Assembly: GCA_003131925.1 (NCBI GenBank) | Contig: PKWC01000258.1 | Span: forward strand, 1,652 to 17,516 | Reading direction: 5' to 3' | From: Alphaproteobacteria bacterium | GTDB lineage: Bacteria; Pseudomonadota; Alphaproteobacteria; Micropepsales; Micropepsaceae | Length of the DNA: 15,865 nucleotides | In this document: positions 1 through 7,625 of the stretch, one piece after another | Layout: every line of letters begins with the position of its first letter | How positions within the stretch are numbered: position 1 is the first letter of the stretch | The notes under the pieces: model-generated | The model's input: the letters and a program-made list of their open reading frames with translations, nothing else | Databases searched by the model: none | Told to the model about the DNA's origin: nothing | Position numbers and translations under genes: made by a program

Positions 1-771
1 GCGGTTACGATGCGAGCCGCGCCGAGATTTGCCGATTGCGCGATCGCTGCCGCCGGTCTCGGAAATAGCGACAGAGGCGCACACAAGAAGGGCCGCACCT
101 TTCGCGTCACGACGGCGGCGGAGGCGCTCCGGCAAAAAGAATGGCTGCTGCTGTTACGAGATCCGTGGTTGATGTCGCAGTCGCTGATGCAGCTGCTCTA
201 CCTTCTGCCTCCAGCGCTGCTTTTGTGGCGGAGTTTCGCATTCGGCGGAAATGCCTCCGCGATCTGCGTGCCGGTCCTCATCATGGCGGCAGGCCAGCTT
301 GCGGGCGGGCTCGCCTGGCTCACCATCTCGGGCGAAGACGCGCCCGATCTCGTCGCCTCGGCGCCGGTTCTCGCCTCGCGATTGTTGCTGGCGAAAATCG
401 AGGCGGTGATGGGCGCGATCGCGCTCGTGTTTTGCCCCTTCGTGATCGCGCTCGGTTTTATTTCGCCGTTGGGCGCGGTCGTCGCCGCTTTGGGCATTGC
501 AGCGGCGGCGATCTCCGCCACCGCCATCCAGCTCTGGTTCCGTTCGCAGGCGAAACGAAGCCAGTTCCGGCGGCGCCACACCTCGTCGCGCATCGCTACC
601 TATGCGGAGGCGTTCTCGTCGATCTCCTGGGCGGCAACCGGCGCAATGGCCGCATCGGGAAGCTGGCTTGCGGTGATCATGGCGCTCATCGCGTTCGCGA
701 TCGTGGCGGGCGTCCGGCGCTTTGCGCCCGCCGGCGCGGGTAACAACAGGGCGGAGCCAGTTCCGGCCTGA
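1..771 (+). CDS. Putative ABC-2-type permease, C-terminal part (cut by left edge)
   Basis: The frame is open to the left edge, so the ATG at 10 is probably internal and the true start lies outside the window. The visible 256 codons encode a polar segment followed by about five to six hydrophobic segments (counted from the ATG at 10: roughly residues 53-76, 84-106, 124-151, 153-176 and 201-238). The segment QKEWLLLLRDPWL just before the first helix and the motif TISGEDAPDLVASAPV between helices resemble permease subunits of ABC-2-type exporters in alphaproteobacteria; this is recognition from memory, not a search. No ATPase partner is visible. It ends 111 bases before recG on the same strand. 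Family assignment is moderate; substrate is unknown. Confidence 0.55.
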   Translation, partial: AVTMRAAPRFADCAIAAAGLGNSDRGAHKKGRTFRVTTAAEALRQKEWLLLLRDPWLMSQSLMQLLYLLPPALLLWRSFAFGGNASAICVPVLIMAAGQLAGGLAWLTISGEDAPDLVASAPVLASRLLLAKIEAVMGAIALVFCPFVIALGFISPLGAVVAALGIAAAAISATAIQLWFRSQAKRSQFRRRHTSSRIATYAEAFSSISWAATGAMAASGSWLAVIMALIAFAIVAGVRRFAPAGAGNNRAEPVPA

Positions 772-845
772 TCTCGGCCCGATTTCGGCTTGGGGTGCCG
801 CGCTCCAGCGTCCCGTCGCTGGCCGGACTTCTTCGCTTTCCTGTG

Positions 846-874
846 TTGGGCGGGCGACAACCCTCCCCTATCGT
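846..874 (+). promoter_or_regulatory. Weak candidate promoter just upstream of recG
   Basis: TTGGGC (846-851) and TATCGT (869-874) are separated by 17 bases, matching the sigma-70-type consensus at 3/6 and 4/6 positions. If used, transcription would begin at about 880-883, on top of the recG ATG, giving a leaderless message. No Shine-Dalgarno sequence is visible before that ATG, which fits, but the match is weak and may be chance. Confidence 0.22.
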
Positions 875-882
875 AGCACGCG

Positions 883-2967
883 ATGCGGCCCGCGATTCTG
901 TTTCCGCTCTTCGCCGATACAGCCACGCTTTCAGGCGTGGGGCCGAAACTCGCTCAGCTCATGGGCAAGGCCGCCGGCACCCGGATCGGCGACCTTTTGT
1001 TCCATCTGCCTTCGGGCGTGATCGACCGCTCGTGGCGGCCCGCGCTGATCGACGCGGACGAAGGCCGGGTTGCGACCTTCACGCTCAACGTGCTCGACCA
1101 TGTCCCGCGGCGCGATCCGCGCCAGCCCTACCGCGTGCGTTGTTCGGACGAGACCTCGGCCGTCGAACTCGTGTTCTTCCATGCGAAGGCAGAATACCTC
1201 GCGCGCACCCTGCCCGTGGGCACCAAGCGCATCGTCAGCGGCCGGATCGAGCGCTTCGGCGGGCGGCTGCAGATTGTGCATCCCGACTATATCGTGTCCC
1301 CAGAACAAGCAGACCAGCTTCCCCCGTACGAACCCGTTTATCGCCTGACCGAGAACCTGCCTCCAAAGGCGCTTGCGAAAGCCGTACGCGGCGCGCTCGA
1401 GAAACTGCCCGAATTGCCGGAATGGCAGGACAAAGCGTGGCTTGCCGCACGGGGCTGGCCCTCCTTCGGCGGCGCAATCCGCAGCGCGCACGCGCCGCAG
1501 CTGGAAAACGACCTCGATCCCAACGCGCCCGCGCGTGCGCGGCTTGCCTTCGACGAACTCCTCGCCAACCAGCTTGCGCTTGCGCTCATCCGCAAGCGCC
1601 TGCGCGTGCGGAAGGGGCGCTCTTTCATCGGCGACGGAAAACGCGTTGCTCTTGCGCGCACCGCCCTCCCCTTCGCGCTGACGAAAGCGCAGGAGGAGGT
1701 GCTCGTGGAGATAAAAGCGGACATGCAAGCAACCTCGCGCATGCTGAGGCTGCTGCAGGGCGATGTCGGCGCCGGCAAAACGATCGTCGCCATGCTCGCG
1801 ATGCTGAACGCAATCGAGGCCGGTTCACAGGCCGCACTGATGGCGCCCACCGAGATTCTCGCGCGCCAGCATTTTGCGGCGCTCGAACCGCTCGCGGAGG
1901 CAGCAGGGGTGCGCATGAGCGTGCTGACCGGTCGCGAGCGCGGGCGCACGAGGGAACAAATACTGGGTGCGCTCGCCGAAGGCAGGATCGACATCCTTGT
2001 CGGCACGCATGCACTGTTTTCAGAGGGTGTGGAGTTCCGCGATCTGGGACTCGCTGTCGTCGACGAACAACATCGCTTCGGCGTGCACCAACGACTCCAA
2101 CTCCAGGGCAGAGGCGAGATGCCGGCCGACGTGCTCGTCATGACCGCCACACCCATTCCCCGCACGCTGGCGCTCACGGCCTATGGCGATATGGATGTTT
2201 CGCGCCTTGTGGGCCTGCCGCCCGGACGCAAGCCGGTGGACACGCGGCTCGTCTCGGCGGAACGGCTGGAGGAAGTGACGGAGCATCTGCGCCACGCGAT
2301 TGCCAACGGCGGCCGTGCCTTCTGGGTTTGTCCGCTGATCGCGGAATCCGAGAAGACGGATCTCGCCGCGGCGGAAGACCGTGCAGCCACGCTTACGAGA
2401 ACCTTTGGGGACGTTATCGGATTGATCCATGGCCGCATGAAACCTGCAGAGCGGGACGCGGCGATGGAGCGGTTCCGCGAGGGGCGCACACGGGTGCTGG
2501 TCGCGACGACGGTGATCGAAGTGGGCGTCGACGTGCCGGAAGCCACGATCATGGTGGTCGAGCATGCGGAGCGGTTCGGATTGGCCCAACTCCACCAGCT
2601 TCGCGGCCGCGTGGGGCGCGGAAAGGACCGCGCGACCTGCCTGCTCGTCTATCAGCCGCCACTCGGAGAAACCGCGAAAGCGAGACTCAAGACTCTCCGT
2701 GAGACCAATGACGGTTTCGTAATTGCGGAAGAGGATCTGCGCCTCAGAGGTGCGGGCGAGTTGCTGGGCACACGACAGAGCGGGATGCCGGATTTCCGGC
2801 TCGCCGATCTGACGGTGCATGGCGAGCTGCTTGCCGCTGCGCGCGACGACGCGCGGCTGATCGTGGAGCGCGATCCCGAACTGGCGGGCGAGCGGGGCTT
2901 GGCGTTGCGCGTGCTTCTCTATCTCTTCGAGCGCGACGAGGCGGTGCGCTATCTGCGCGCGGGTTGA
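883..2967 (+). CDS. recG: ATP-dependent DNA helicase RecG
   Basis: This is a 694-residue protein, the usual RecG length. RecG reverses stalled replication forks and branch-migrates Holliday junctions in the cytoplasm. The N-terminus (LSGVGPKLAQL, residues 16-26) is the helix-hairpin-like start of the wedge region; an OB-type wedge domain follows to about residue 160. Helicase motifs are complete: Walker A GDVGAGKT (293-300), APTEILARQH (321-330), DEQH box (394-397), TATPIPRT (421-428), and the second RecA lobe with ATTVIEVGVDVPEA (541-554) and QLRGRVGRG (572-580). The start is supported by the family-like MRP N-terminus, but no Shine-Dalgarno sequence precedes it. The gene ends 5 bases from the stop of the convergent thiolase gene. 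The identification is secure. Confidence 0.97.
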   Translation: MRPAILFPLFADTATLSGVGPKLAQLMGKAAGTRIGDLLFHLPSGVIDRSWRPALIDADEGRVATFTLNVLDHVPRRDPRQPYRVRCSDETSAVELVFFHAKAEYLARTLPVGTKRIVSGRIERFGGRLQIVHPDYIVSPEQADQLPPYEPVYRLTENLPPKALAKAVRGALEKLPELPEWQDKAWLAARGWPSFGGAIRSAHAPQLENDLDPNAPARARLAFDELLANQLALALIRKRLRVRKGRSFIGDGKRVALARTALPFALTKAQEEVLVEIKADMQATSRMLRLLQGDVGAGKTIVAMLAMLNAIEAGSQAALMAPTEILARQHFAALEPLAEAAGVRMSVLTGRERGRTREQILGALAEGRIDILVGTHALFSEGVEFRDLGLAVVDEQHRFGVHQRLQLQGRGEMPADVLVMTATPIPRTLALTAYGDMDVSRLVGLPPGRKPVDTRLVSAERLEEVTEHLRHAIANGGRAFWVCPLIAESEKTDLAAAEDRAATLTRTFGDVIGLIHGRMKPAERDAAMERFREGRTRVLVATTVIEVGVDVPEATIMVVEHAERFGLAQLHQLRGRVGRGKDRATCLLVYQPPLGETAKARLKTLRETNDGFVIAEEDLRLRGAGELLGTRQSGMPDFRLADLTVHGELLAAARDDARLIVERDPELAGERGLALRVLLYLFERDEAVRYLRAG

Positions 2968-2972
2968 GACGC

Positions 2973-4175
2973 TCAGGCGCCCTGGGCGCCGATGATAGCG
3001 ACGGAGCAGACATTCATCGCAGGCGAGCCACCGAGATTGTGCGTGAGGCCGATCCTGGGCGAGGCGAGCTGCCTCGGGCCCGCACGGCCCAGAAGCTGCA
3101 GATACATCTCGTAGAGCATGCGCAGGCCGCTGGCGCCGATCGGGTGTCCGAAGCATTTGAGCCCACCATCGATTTGGCAGGGCACCCGGCCCCCGGCATC
3201 GTAGAATCCGTCGAGCACGTCTTTCCATCCCTCGCCTTCGCGGCTGATGTGGAGGTCCTCCATCGTGACGAGCTCGGTGATGGAGAAGCAGTCATGCACT
3301 TCCATCATCGATATCTCGGCACGCGGATTGCGGATGCACGCTTCCTCATAGGCGCGCCTCGCGGCGATGCGTGCCGTGTGGAAATAGCTTCCGTCCCAGG
3401 AATTGTGCTGGCTCTCCAGGCCGTTGGAGAGCGCGAGCTGCAAGGCCTTCACGGTGATGAGATCGGTCTTGCCGAGGTTCTTCGCGATTTCCGGCGTGGT
3501 AACGATCGCACAGGCCGCGCCGTCGGACACGCCGCAGCAATCGAAGAGCCCGAGCGGCTCGGCGATCATCGGCGCCTTGAGGCACATCTCCTCCGTGATG
3601 GGCTTCTGCAGATGCGCCTTCGGGTTCTTGGCCCCGTTCGCGTGGCTCTTGACCGACACATGAGCGATGGCCCGCTTCAAATCGTCGCGCGAGACCTTGT
3701 GCTTGGCACGATAGGCGGAGGCGAGCTGGGCAAAATTGCCGGGCGCGGAGCCGTTCGCGTTCCACAACGGATTCAGCGTGCCCTGCTCGCGCGCCGGCAA
3801 TCCGCCATAGCCCGTGTCCTTCAGCTTCTCGACGCCGAGCGCGAGTGCGATGTCGCACGCTCCAGCAGCCACGGCATACACTGCACCGCGGAACGCTTCG
3901 GACCCGCTGGCGCAGAAATTCTCGACATGGGTCACCGGGATGTTCGGCAAGCGCAGCGCGACGGAAAGCGGCGTGCCACCTTTGCCGACATTGACCTCGT
4001 CGAAGGCGGTGGAGAACCAGGCGGCCTGGATTTGGCTTGTCTCGACGCCGGCGTCCTCCAGAGCCTCCAGATAAGCTTCGACCATCAGCTCCTCGGCGCC
4101 CGACTCCCAGCGTTCGCCGAATTTCGAGCAGCCCATGCCGAGAATCGCGACCTTGTCCTTGATGCCCGTGGCCAT
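2973..4175 (-). CDS. SCP2-type thiolase (acetyl-CoA acetyltransferase family)
   Basis: A 400-residue protein of the non-classical SCP2-like thiolase branch. Such enzymes form or cleave C-C bonds of acyl-CoA thioesters and often work with DUF35 partners. Visible features are the nucleophile loop VENFCASGSEAFRGA (Cys88), the FDCCGVSDGAAC segment (211-222) typical of this branch, HDCF (His294), GHPIGASG (His344) and a C-terminal GLTHNLGG. The classical second catalytic Cys is not in its usual C-terminal motif, as normal for SCP2 thiolases. The ATG at 4175 is preferred because AAGAAGGA lies 12 bases upstream; a GTG at 4184 would leave only 3 bases from that site. The gene is tail-to-tail with recG and divergent from the DUF992 gene. 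Its likely partner, an HMGS-like/DUF35 fusion, lies on the same strand upstream. Substrate cannot be read from sequence. Confidence 0.9.
   Translation of the reverse strand: MATGIKDKVAILGMGCSKFGERWESGAEELMVEAYLEALEDAGVETSQIQAAWFSTAFDEVNVGKGGTPLSVALRLPNIPVTHVENFCASGSEAFRGAVYAVAAGACDIALALGVEKLKDTGYGGLPAREQGTLNPLWNANGSAPGNFAQLASAYRAKHKVSRDDLKRAIAHVSVKSHANGAKNPKAHLQKPITEEMCLKAPMIAEPLGLFDCCGVSDGAACAIVTTPEIAKNLGKTDLITVKALQLALSNGLESQHNSWDGSYFHTARIAARRAYEEACIRNPRAEISMMEVHDCFSITELVTMEDLHISREGEGWKDVLDGFYDAGGRVPCQIDGGLKCFGHPIGASGLRMLYEMYLQLLGRAGPRQLASPRIGLTHNLGGSPAMNVCSVAIIGAQGA
2976..2990. repeat. Short GGCGCC inverted repeat at the recG/thiolase convergence
   Basis: GGCGCC (2976-2981), a CTG loop and GGCGCC (2985-2990) could form a 6-bp GC-only hairpin. 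It lies within the last codons of the thiolase gene and 9 bases past the recG stop. There is no T-run on either side. It may slow transcription where the two genes meet, but composition alone could produce it. Confidence 0.25.
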
Positions 4176-4304
4176 AAAGCACACCGATCCTTCTTAAGGT
4201 GCCCGTCTAGCGCCGCACGCCCGCAGATGCAAAGGAAGCGTCGCCCAAACAAAAAGCAATTCCGGGCCGGAACCTCGTGCGCTCCGGAGGCGTTCCTCTC
4301 ACGG

Positions 4305-4324
4305 TTGCGGAGAAACCTCCGCAA
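4305..4324 (+). repeat. 8-bp hairpin in the thiolase/DUF992 divergent intergenic region
   Basis: TTGCGGAG (4305-4312), loop AAAC, and CTCCGCAA (4317-4324) form a perfect 8-bp inverted repeat. It sits about 65 bases upstream of the DUF992 start within the 214-base region shared by two divergent genes. It could be an operator or a leader hairpin; nothing else in this region was recognised and no convincing promoter was found. Confidence 0.3.
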
Positions 4325-4389
4325 GGATGCAAACGCGCGCCGCCGGCCCACCAAGGGCTGGAGCCGCTGCAGAAACGAGGAGTTACATC

Positions 4390-4935
4390 ATGTCGAGGAA
4401 ATTACTGGCGGCGGGCGGCTCAGCAGCCGTAATCGCAGCCTTGCTCGCGCTTGGCAGCCCCGCGGATGCGGCAGGCGTCAAGGTCGGCGTGCTGACCTGC
4501 CATGTCAGCAGCGGTTGGGGATTTATCTTCGGATCGTCGAAGGATCTGCGCTGCAATTTCTCACCGAGCCGCGGCTATGGTGAACGATATGTCGGCACGG
4601 TGTCCAAATTTGGCGTCGATGTCGGCTATACCGCTGGCGGCGTCCTCGTCTGGGACGTCATTGCCCCAACGACGACATTGAAGCGTGGAGCGCTTGCCGG
4701 CGGGTATGGCGGCGCGACCGCAAGTGCCACGGCCGGGGTTGGCGTCGGCGCGAACGTGCTGGTTGGTGGATTCGATCGCTCCGTCGCGCTGCAGCCGGTC
4801 AGCATTGAAGGTAATACGGGCCTGAATGTCGCGGCTGGTATTGGTGCGATCACGCTTCACTTTGAGGCACCGGAACCGCCTCCGGGCGCAATGGAAGGCC
4901 CGCCGCCCAACGAGCCGCCTCCGCCCGGGCAATAA
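4390..4935 (+). CDS. Secreted DUF992-family protein
   Basis: A 181-residue exported protein. Residues 1-27 are a signal peptide (MSRK, hydrophobic stretch AAVIAALLALG, cleavage probably after SPADA). The mature part has the DUF992 pattern: an early LTCHVSSGWGFIFGSSKDL block with a second Cys in RCNF, probably a disulfide pair, then glycine-rich beta-like segments (GALAGGYGGATASATAGVGV). The C-terminus is a proline-rich tail (PEPPPGAMEGPPPNEPPPP). DUF992 proteins occur mainly in Hyphomicrobiales and have no established function that I can name. The start is supported by GAGGAG at 4377-4382, seven bases before the ATG. A longer in-frame ATG at 4327 would spoil the signal peptide. A strong hairpin follows the stop. 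Confidence 0.85.
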   Translation: MSRKLLAAGGSAAVIAALLALGSPADAAGVKVGVLTCHVSSGWGFIFGSSKDLRCNFSPSRGYGERYVGTVSKFGVDVGYTAGGVLVWDVIAPTTTLKRGALAGGYGGATASATAGVGVGANVLVGGFDRSVALQPVSIEGNTGLNVAAGIGAITLHFEAPEPPPGAMEGPPPNEPPPPGQ

Positions 4936-4956
4936 CTCAATCACGGGGAGACGATG

Positions 4957-4985
4957 CAAGGCCCGCCGCAAAACGGCGGGCCTTG
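4957..4985. terminator. Bidirectional hairpin between DUF992 and HMGS-like/DUF35 genes
   Basis: CAAGGCCCGCCG (4957-4968), loop CAAAA, and CGGCGGGCCTTG (4974-4985) form a perfect 12-bp stem. It begins 21 bases after the DUF992 stop and directly abuts the stop codon of the opposing gene (4986-4988). Its position between convergent genes suggests a shared terminator. There is no T-run on either strand, so it is not a textbook intrinsic terminator. Confidence 0.7.
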
Positions 4986-6452
4986 TCATGCCTGGGGTGC
5001 GGGGACGGCTTTCCAGAAGTAACGGCGGAAACCGCGCCTTTCATCGACGTCCTTGATACGGAAAGCCATGCGCACCTTCATGCCGGAATCGATCTGGCCC
5101 TGCTCGACATCGGTGATGTCGGCCATGAGGCGGCCGCCTTCGGCAAAGGTGATCATGCCGTAGTGGTTCGGAGGCGCGATCGAATAGGTGAGAAAATCGG
5201 CGGACCACGAGAGCACGGCGCCTTCGCTTTCCGCGAAGCTGTGCGGCTCCTGGGTGTCGACGGCGTGGCAGTTCGGACTGACGCAGATGCGCGTACGCGG
5301 GAATTGTGCGGTGCCGCAGATTCGGCATTTGCCGCCCACCAGGCCCATCAGCATGTCGTTCTTGCGATAGAGAACTGAAAGGGCGGTCTTGCGGTCGACC
5401 TCGGCCCGCATGCCTTTTTCGAGCGCAATGAGGCCGTTGAACGCGAGATATTTCAGGTAGTTCGTTTCTTCCTTGCCGCGGGCGAGCGAGCCGCTGACTG
5501 CAGAGCGTTTCGCATATCCCGCGATCGCGGGCGTCGCCTCGAACAGCAGCGCGTCGCAGCCTTGACCGAATTGCGCCACGAGAATCTTTTCGCCGGGCCT
5601 CGCGTCCTCAAGCGCGTGAACGAGCATGAGGAGTGCATGCGCGGCGCCGCTGTCGCCAACGCGGCCCGCAAGATTGTCGCGCACACGCGCCGGATCGATT
5701 CCGCAGCGCCCGGCGAGCTGCTGGTCCAGGCGGGGAAACGGGCAAGGCAAAATGAAATGCGCAATGTCGGCGCCGTTGACGCCGGTCTTTTCGAGCAACC
5801 CCCTGATCGCGGCCGGGACAATCTTGGCGAAGCCCTCGTCGCGAACCCAGCGTTCCTCCCAACCGTAGTCGAACTCTTCGGCCGAGCCTCGAAAATGATC
5901 GACAAAGTCTATCGTGAGCGAGTGGGAGCCAAGGAAATTGGCGATGGTTTCACAGCCGCCGAGCGCCAGGGCAGCGCCCGCATCGCCAAAGGACAGCTCC
6001 TGAGAAGAGGCGGCGCGCGCCTTGCGCTTCTCGCCAGCCACAATGAGCGGCCGGATGGCACGACCCGATCTTAGCGCATCGAACCCCGCGACAAGTGCAG
6101 ACAATCCCGCGCGCTGCGATGCCGCCACGTCGATCGCGGATATTGCCTCGGGAAGACTCAAGGCGCGCGCGACAATGGCCGCGTTGAGGCGGTCCGAGAA
6201 GGGCTGGCTCGTAGAGGCGAAATAGAGAGCGTCGACGCCGGCGCGATCGCGCAGCGGGTCTGTTGCGGGCAAGCAGTCGCGCCCTGCCTCCACCGCCATC
6301 GTAAGCGCGTCCTCGTCCCAGCTTGCCATCGACCTCTCGCCTTTGGCGCTTGCGCGAAGTCCGGGCGCGAACCACGCATTGGCGGCAGCAGCCGCTTTGC
6401 GCTGAAGCCTGAGCCGCGGAATATAGGCGCCGTACGCGGCAATCCCCGTCAT
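4986..6452 (-). CDS. HMG-CoA-synthase-like protein fused to a DUF35 zinc-ribbon/OB-fold domain
   Basis: A 488-residue fusion. Residues 1 to about 350 have the ketoacyl-synthase-III/HMG-CoA-synthase type thiolase fold (start MTGIAAYGAYIPRLRL, LSFGDAGAALALG near 153-165, RVGDSGAAHALLML near 264-277). Residues about 370-480 are a DUF35 module: zinc ribbon C376-x2-C379-x10-C390-x4-C395 followed by an OB-like segment (GAVLSWSADF, YGMITFAEGGRLMADI). DUF35 proteins bridge thiolases and synthases in known acyl-CoA complexes. At the usual nucleophile Cys the sequence reads ASQRAGLSAL, with Gln113 at that site, and the expected catalytic Glu and His motifs are not seen, so catalysis is doubtful. The ATG at 6452 matches family N-termini; the upstream TTG at 6515 is less likely. 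The SCP2 thiolase at 2973-4175 is the probable partner. Confidence 0.85.
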   Translation of the reverse strand: MTGIAAYGAYIPRLRLQRKAAAAANAWFAPGLRASAKGERSMASWDEDALTMAVEAGRDCLPATDPLRDRAGVDALYFASTSQPFSDRLNAAIVARALSLPEAISAIDVAASQRAGLSALVAGFDALRSGRAIRPLIVAGEKRKARAASSQELSFGDAGAALALGGCETIANFLGSHSLTIDFVDHFRGSAEEFDYGWEERWVRDEGFAKIVPAAIRGLLEKTGVNGADIAHFILPCPFPRLDQQLAGRCGIDPARVRDNLAGRVGDSGAAHALLMLVHALEDARPGEKILVAQFGQGCDALLFEATPAIAGYAKRSAVSGSLARGKEETNYLKYLAFNGLIALEKGMRAEVDRKTALSVLYRKNDMLMGLVGGKCRICGTAQFPRTRICVSPNCHAVDTQEPHSFAESEGAVLSWSADFLTYSIAPPNHYGMITFAEGGRLMADITDVEQGQIDSGMKVRMAFRIKDVDERRGFRRYFWKAVPAPQA

Positions 6453-6611
6453 GAATCCAGCCTGTTTCGATTTCGGGCGAAGGGCGAGAAGACCAGCTTT
6501 GTGGGCGGCTGGCAATGCTGCCGTCCTGGCTCATGGACGACACGGCGGCCATTGTGCGATGTACGCAATCCCCGTCGCGGGCGGGGAACGCTCGCAAACG
6601 AGATGAGAGCC
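6453..6611. other. Divergent intergenic region between HMGS-like/DUF35 and galU
   Basis: This 159-base region must hold the start signals of two divergent genes. No promoter pair close to consensus was found on either strand. A purine-rich GAGATGAGAG at 6600-6609 is the only plausible ribosome-binding signal for galU. A short imperfect palindrome, GGCAATGCTGCC (6511-6522), is the only symmetry noted. Confidence 0.3.
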
Positions 6612-7493
6612 ATGCCCACTCCGCCGCCGGTCCGCAAAGCCGTATTTCCCGTCGCAGGGATGGGGACTCGCTTTCTTCCAGCAACGAAGGCAGTGCCGAA
6701 AGAAATGCTGCCCGTGGTCGATAAGCCCGTGGTGCAATACGCGGTCGAAGAAGCCAAGGAAGCCGGAATCGAGCAATTCATATTTGTCACGGGCCGCGGA
6801 AAGTACATCATCGAGGACCATTTCGATCATGCGTACGAACTCGAAAGTCTGTTGAGCTCGCGCGACAAGACAGCGGAGCTGAACAGCCTGCTGGAAGACC
6901 TGCCGATCACCGGCTCAGTGAGCTTTACACGGCAGCAGAAACCTCTCGGGCTTGGACACGCGGTGTGGTCGGCGCGCCACTTTGTGGGTAACGAGCCCTT
7001 TGCGGTCCTTCTGCCCGACGATCTGCTGGTCGGTAAGCCCGGCGGCATGGCGCGAATGATCGAGGCGTATCGGTCGGTCGGCGGCGGCATGATCGTAGCC
7101 GCCGAAGAAAAGCCGCTGGCGGAGACAAGCCGTTACGGGGTGATCGAACCCGGCGCAATCAAGGACAATGTGATCGAGGTGAAGGGCGTGGTGGAGAAAC
7201 CGTCGCCCGAGCATGCACCATCGCAGCTCTGCATCATTGGCCGCTACATCCTCAGCCCTGAAATTTTCGCCGAACTCGACCGGCAAGAGCGCGGCGCCGG
7301 CAATGAAATCCAGCTGACGGATTCCATGGCGCGCCTGATCGGCCGCGTGCCGTTTCACGCGGTGCTGACGGGCTGCGCTCGCTACGACTGCGGAGACAAG
7401 GTGGGTTTCCTGCACGCCAACATTGCGGTCGGTCTCAGCCGGCCCGACATTGCACCCGCCCTGCGCGCGATCCTCAAGGAGGTCAGTGGTTGA
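6612..7493 (+). CDS. galU: UTP-glucose-1-phosphate uridylyltransferase
   Basis: A 293-residue enzyme making UDP-glucose from UTP and glucose-1-phosphate in the cytoplasm, feeding exopolysaccharide, lipopolysaccharide and glycolipid synthesis. The nucleotide-binding signature is intact: AVFPVAGMGTRFLPATK (10-26) and PKEMLPVVDKP (29-39). Further hallmarks are PLGLGHAVWSARHF (111-124), the metal-site LLPDDLL (133-139), the GVVEKP loop with catalytic-type Lys (192-197) and, near the C-terminus, YDCGDKVGFLHAN. The length is typical of GalU. The start is uncertain by three codons: ATG at 6612 has purine-rich sequence at a usable distance, while ATG at 6603 has GAG directly adjacent. The gene is divergent from the HMGS-like gene and followed after 132 bases by the exported two-domain protein. 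No terminator was seen after it. Confidence 0.96.
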   Translation: MPTPPPVRKAVFPVAGMGTRFLPATKAVPKEMLPVVDKPVVQYAVEEAKEAGIEQFIFVTGRGKYIIEDHFDHAYELESLLSSRDKTAELNSLLEDLPITGSVSFTRQQKPLGLGHAVWSARHFVGNEPFAVLLPDDLLVGKPGGMARMIEAYRSVGGGMIVAAEEKPLAETSRYGVIEPGAIKDNVIEVKGVVEKPSPEHAPSQLCIIGRYILSPEIFAELDRQERGAGNEIQLTDSMARLIGRVPFHAVLTGCARYDCGDKVGFLHANIAVGLSRPDIAPALRAILKEVSG

Positions 7494-7519
7494 ACGCAGG
7501 GCCGGTCGCAAAATATTCC
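7490..7519 (+). promoter_or_regulatory. Weak candidate promoter for the exported FGE-like protein gene
   Basis: TTGAAC (7490-7495, overlapping the galU stop) and TATTCC (7514-7519) are separated by 18 bases, with 4/6 and 3/6 matches to the sigma-70 consensus. The 132-base gap after galU suggests separate transcription, but no terminator after galU was found, so read-through is equally possible. Confidence 0.2.
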
Positions 7520-7625
7520 CCCATCGCGAGCAAGGGCCAGCTTGGGCCACCCATATCCGCGTCCAGCGGTTCGGGAGCCAAAGGACCGTTTCATCGGTTG
7601 TACAGGGCGAGCGAAGGGGAAACCC

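Noticed and set aside
795..2702. 635-residue open frame overlapping recG on the same strand
   Set aside because: Arg/Ala/Pro/Cys-rich shadow of the intact recG frame, with no recognisable domain.
2020..3228. 402-residue minus-strand frame antisense to the end of recG
   Set aside because: Composition is typical of GC-rich antisense frames and it overlaps two well-supported genes.
2964..4583. 539-residue plus-strand frame across the thiolase gene
   Set aside because: Antisense to a thiolase with all catalytic motifs, and runs into the DUF992 gene in another frame.
6453..6515. N-terminal extension of the HMGS-like/DUF35 protein from a TTG at 6515
   Set aside because: The extra residues do not look like the family start, whereas MTGIAAYGAYIPRLRL at 6452 does.
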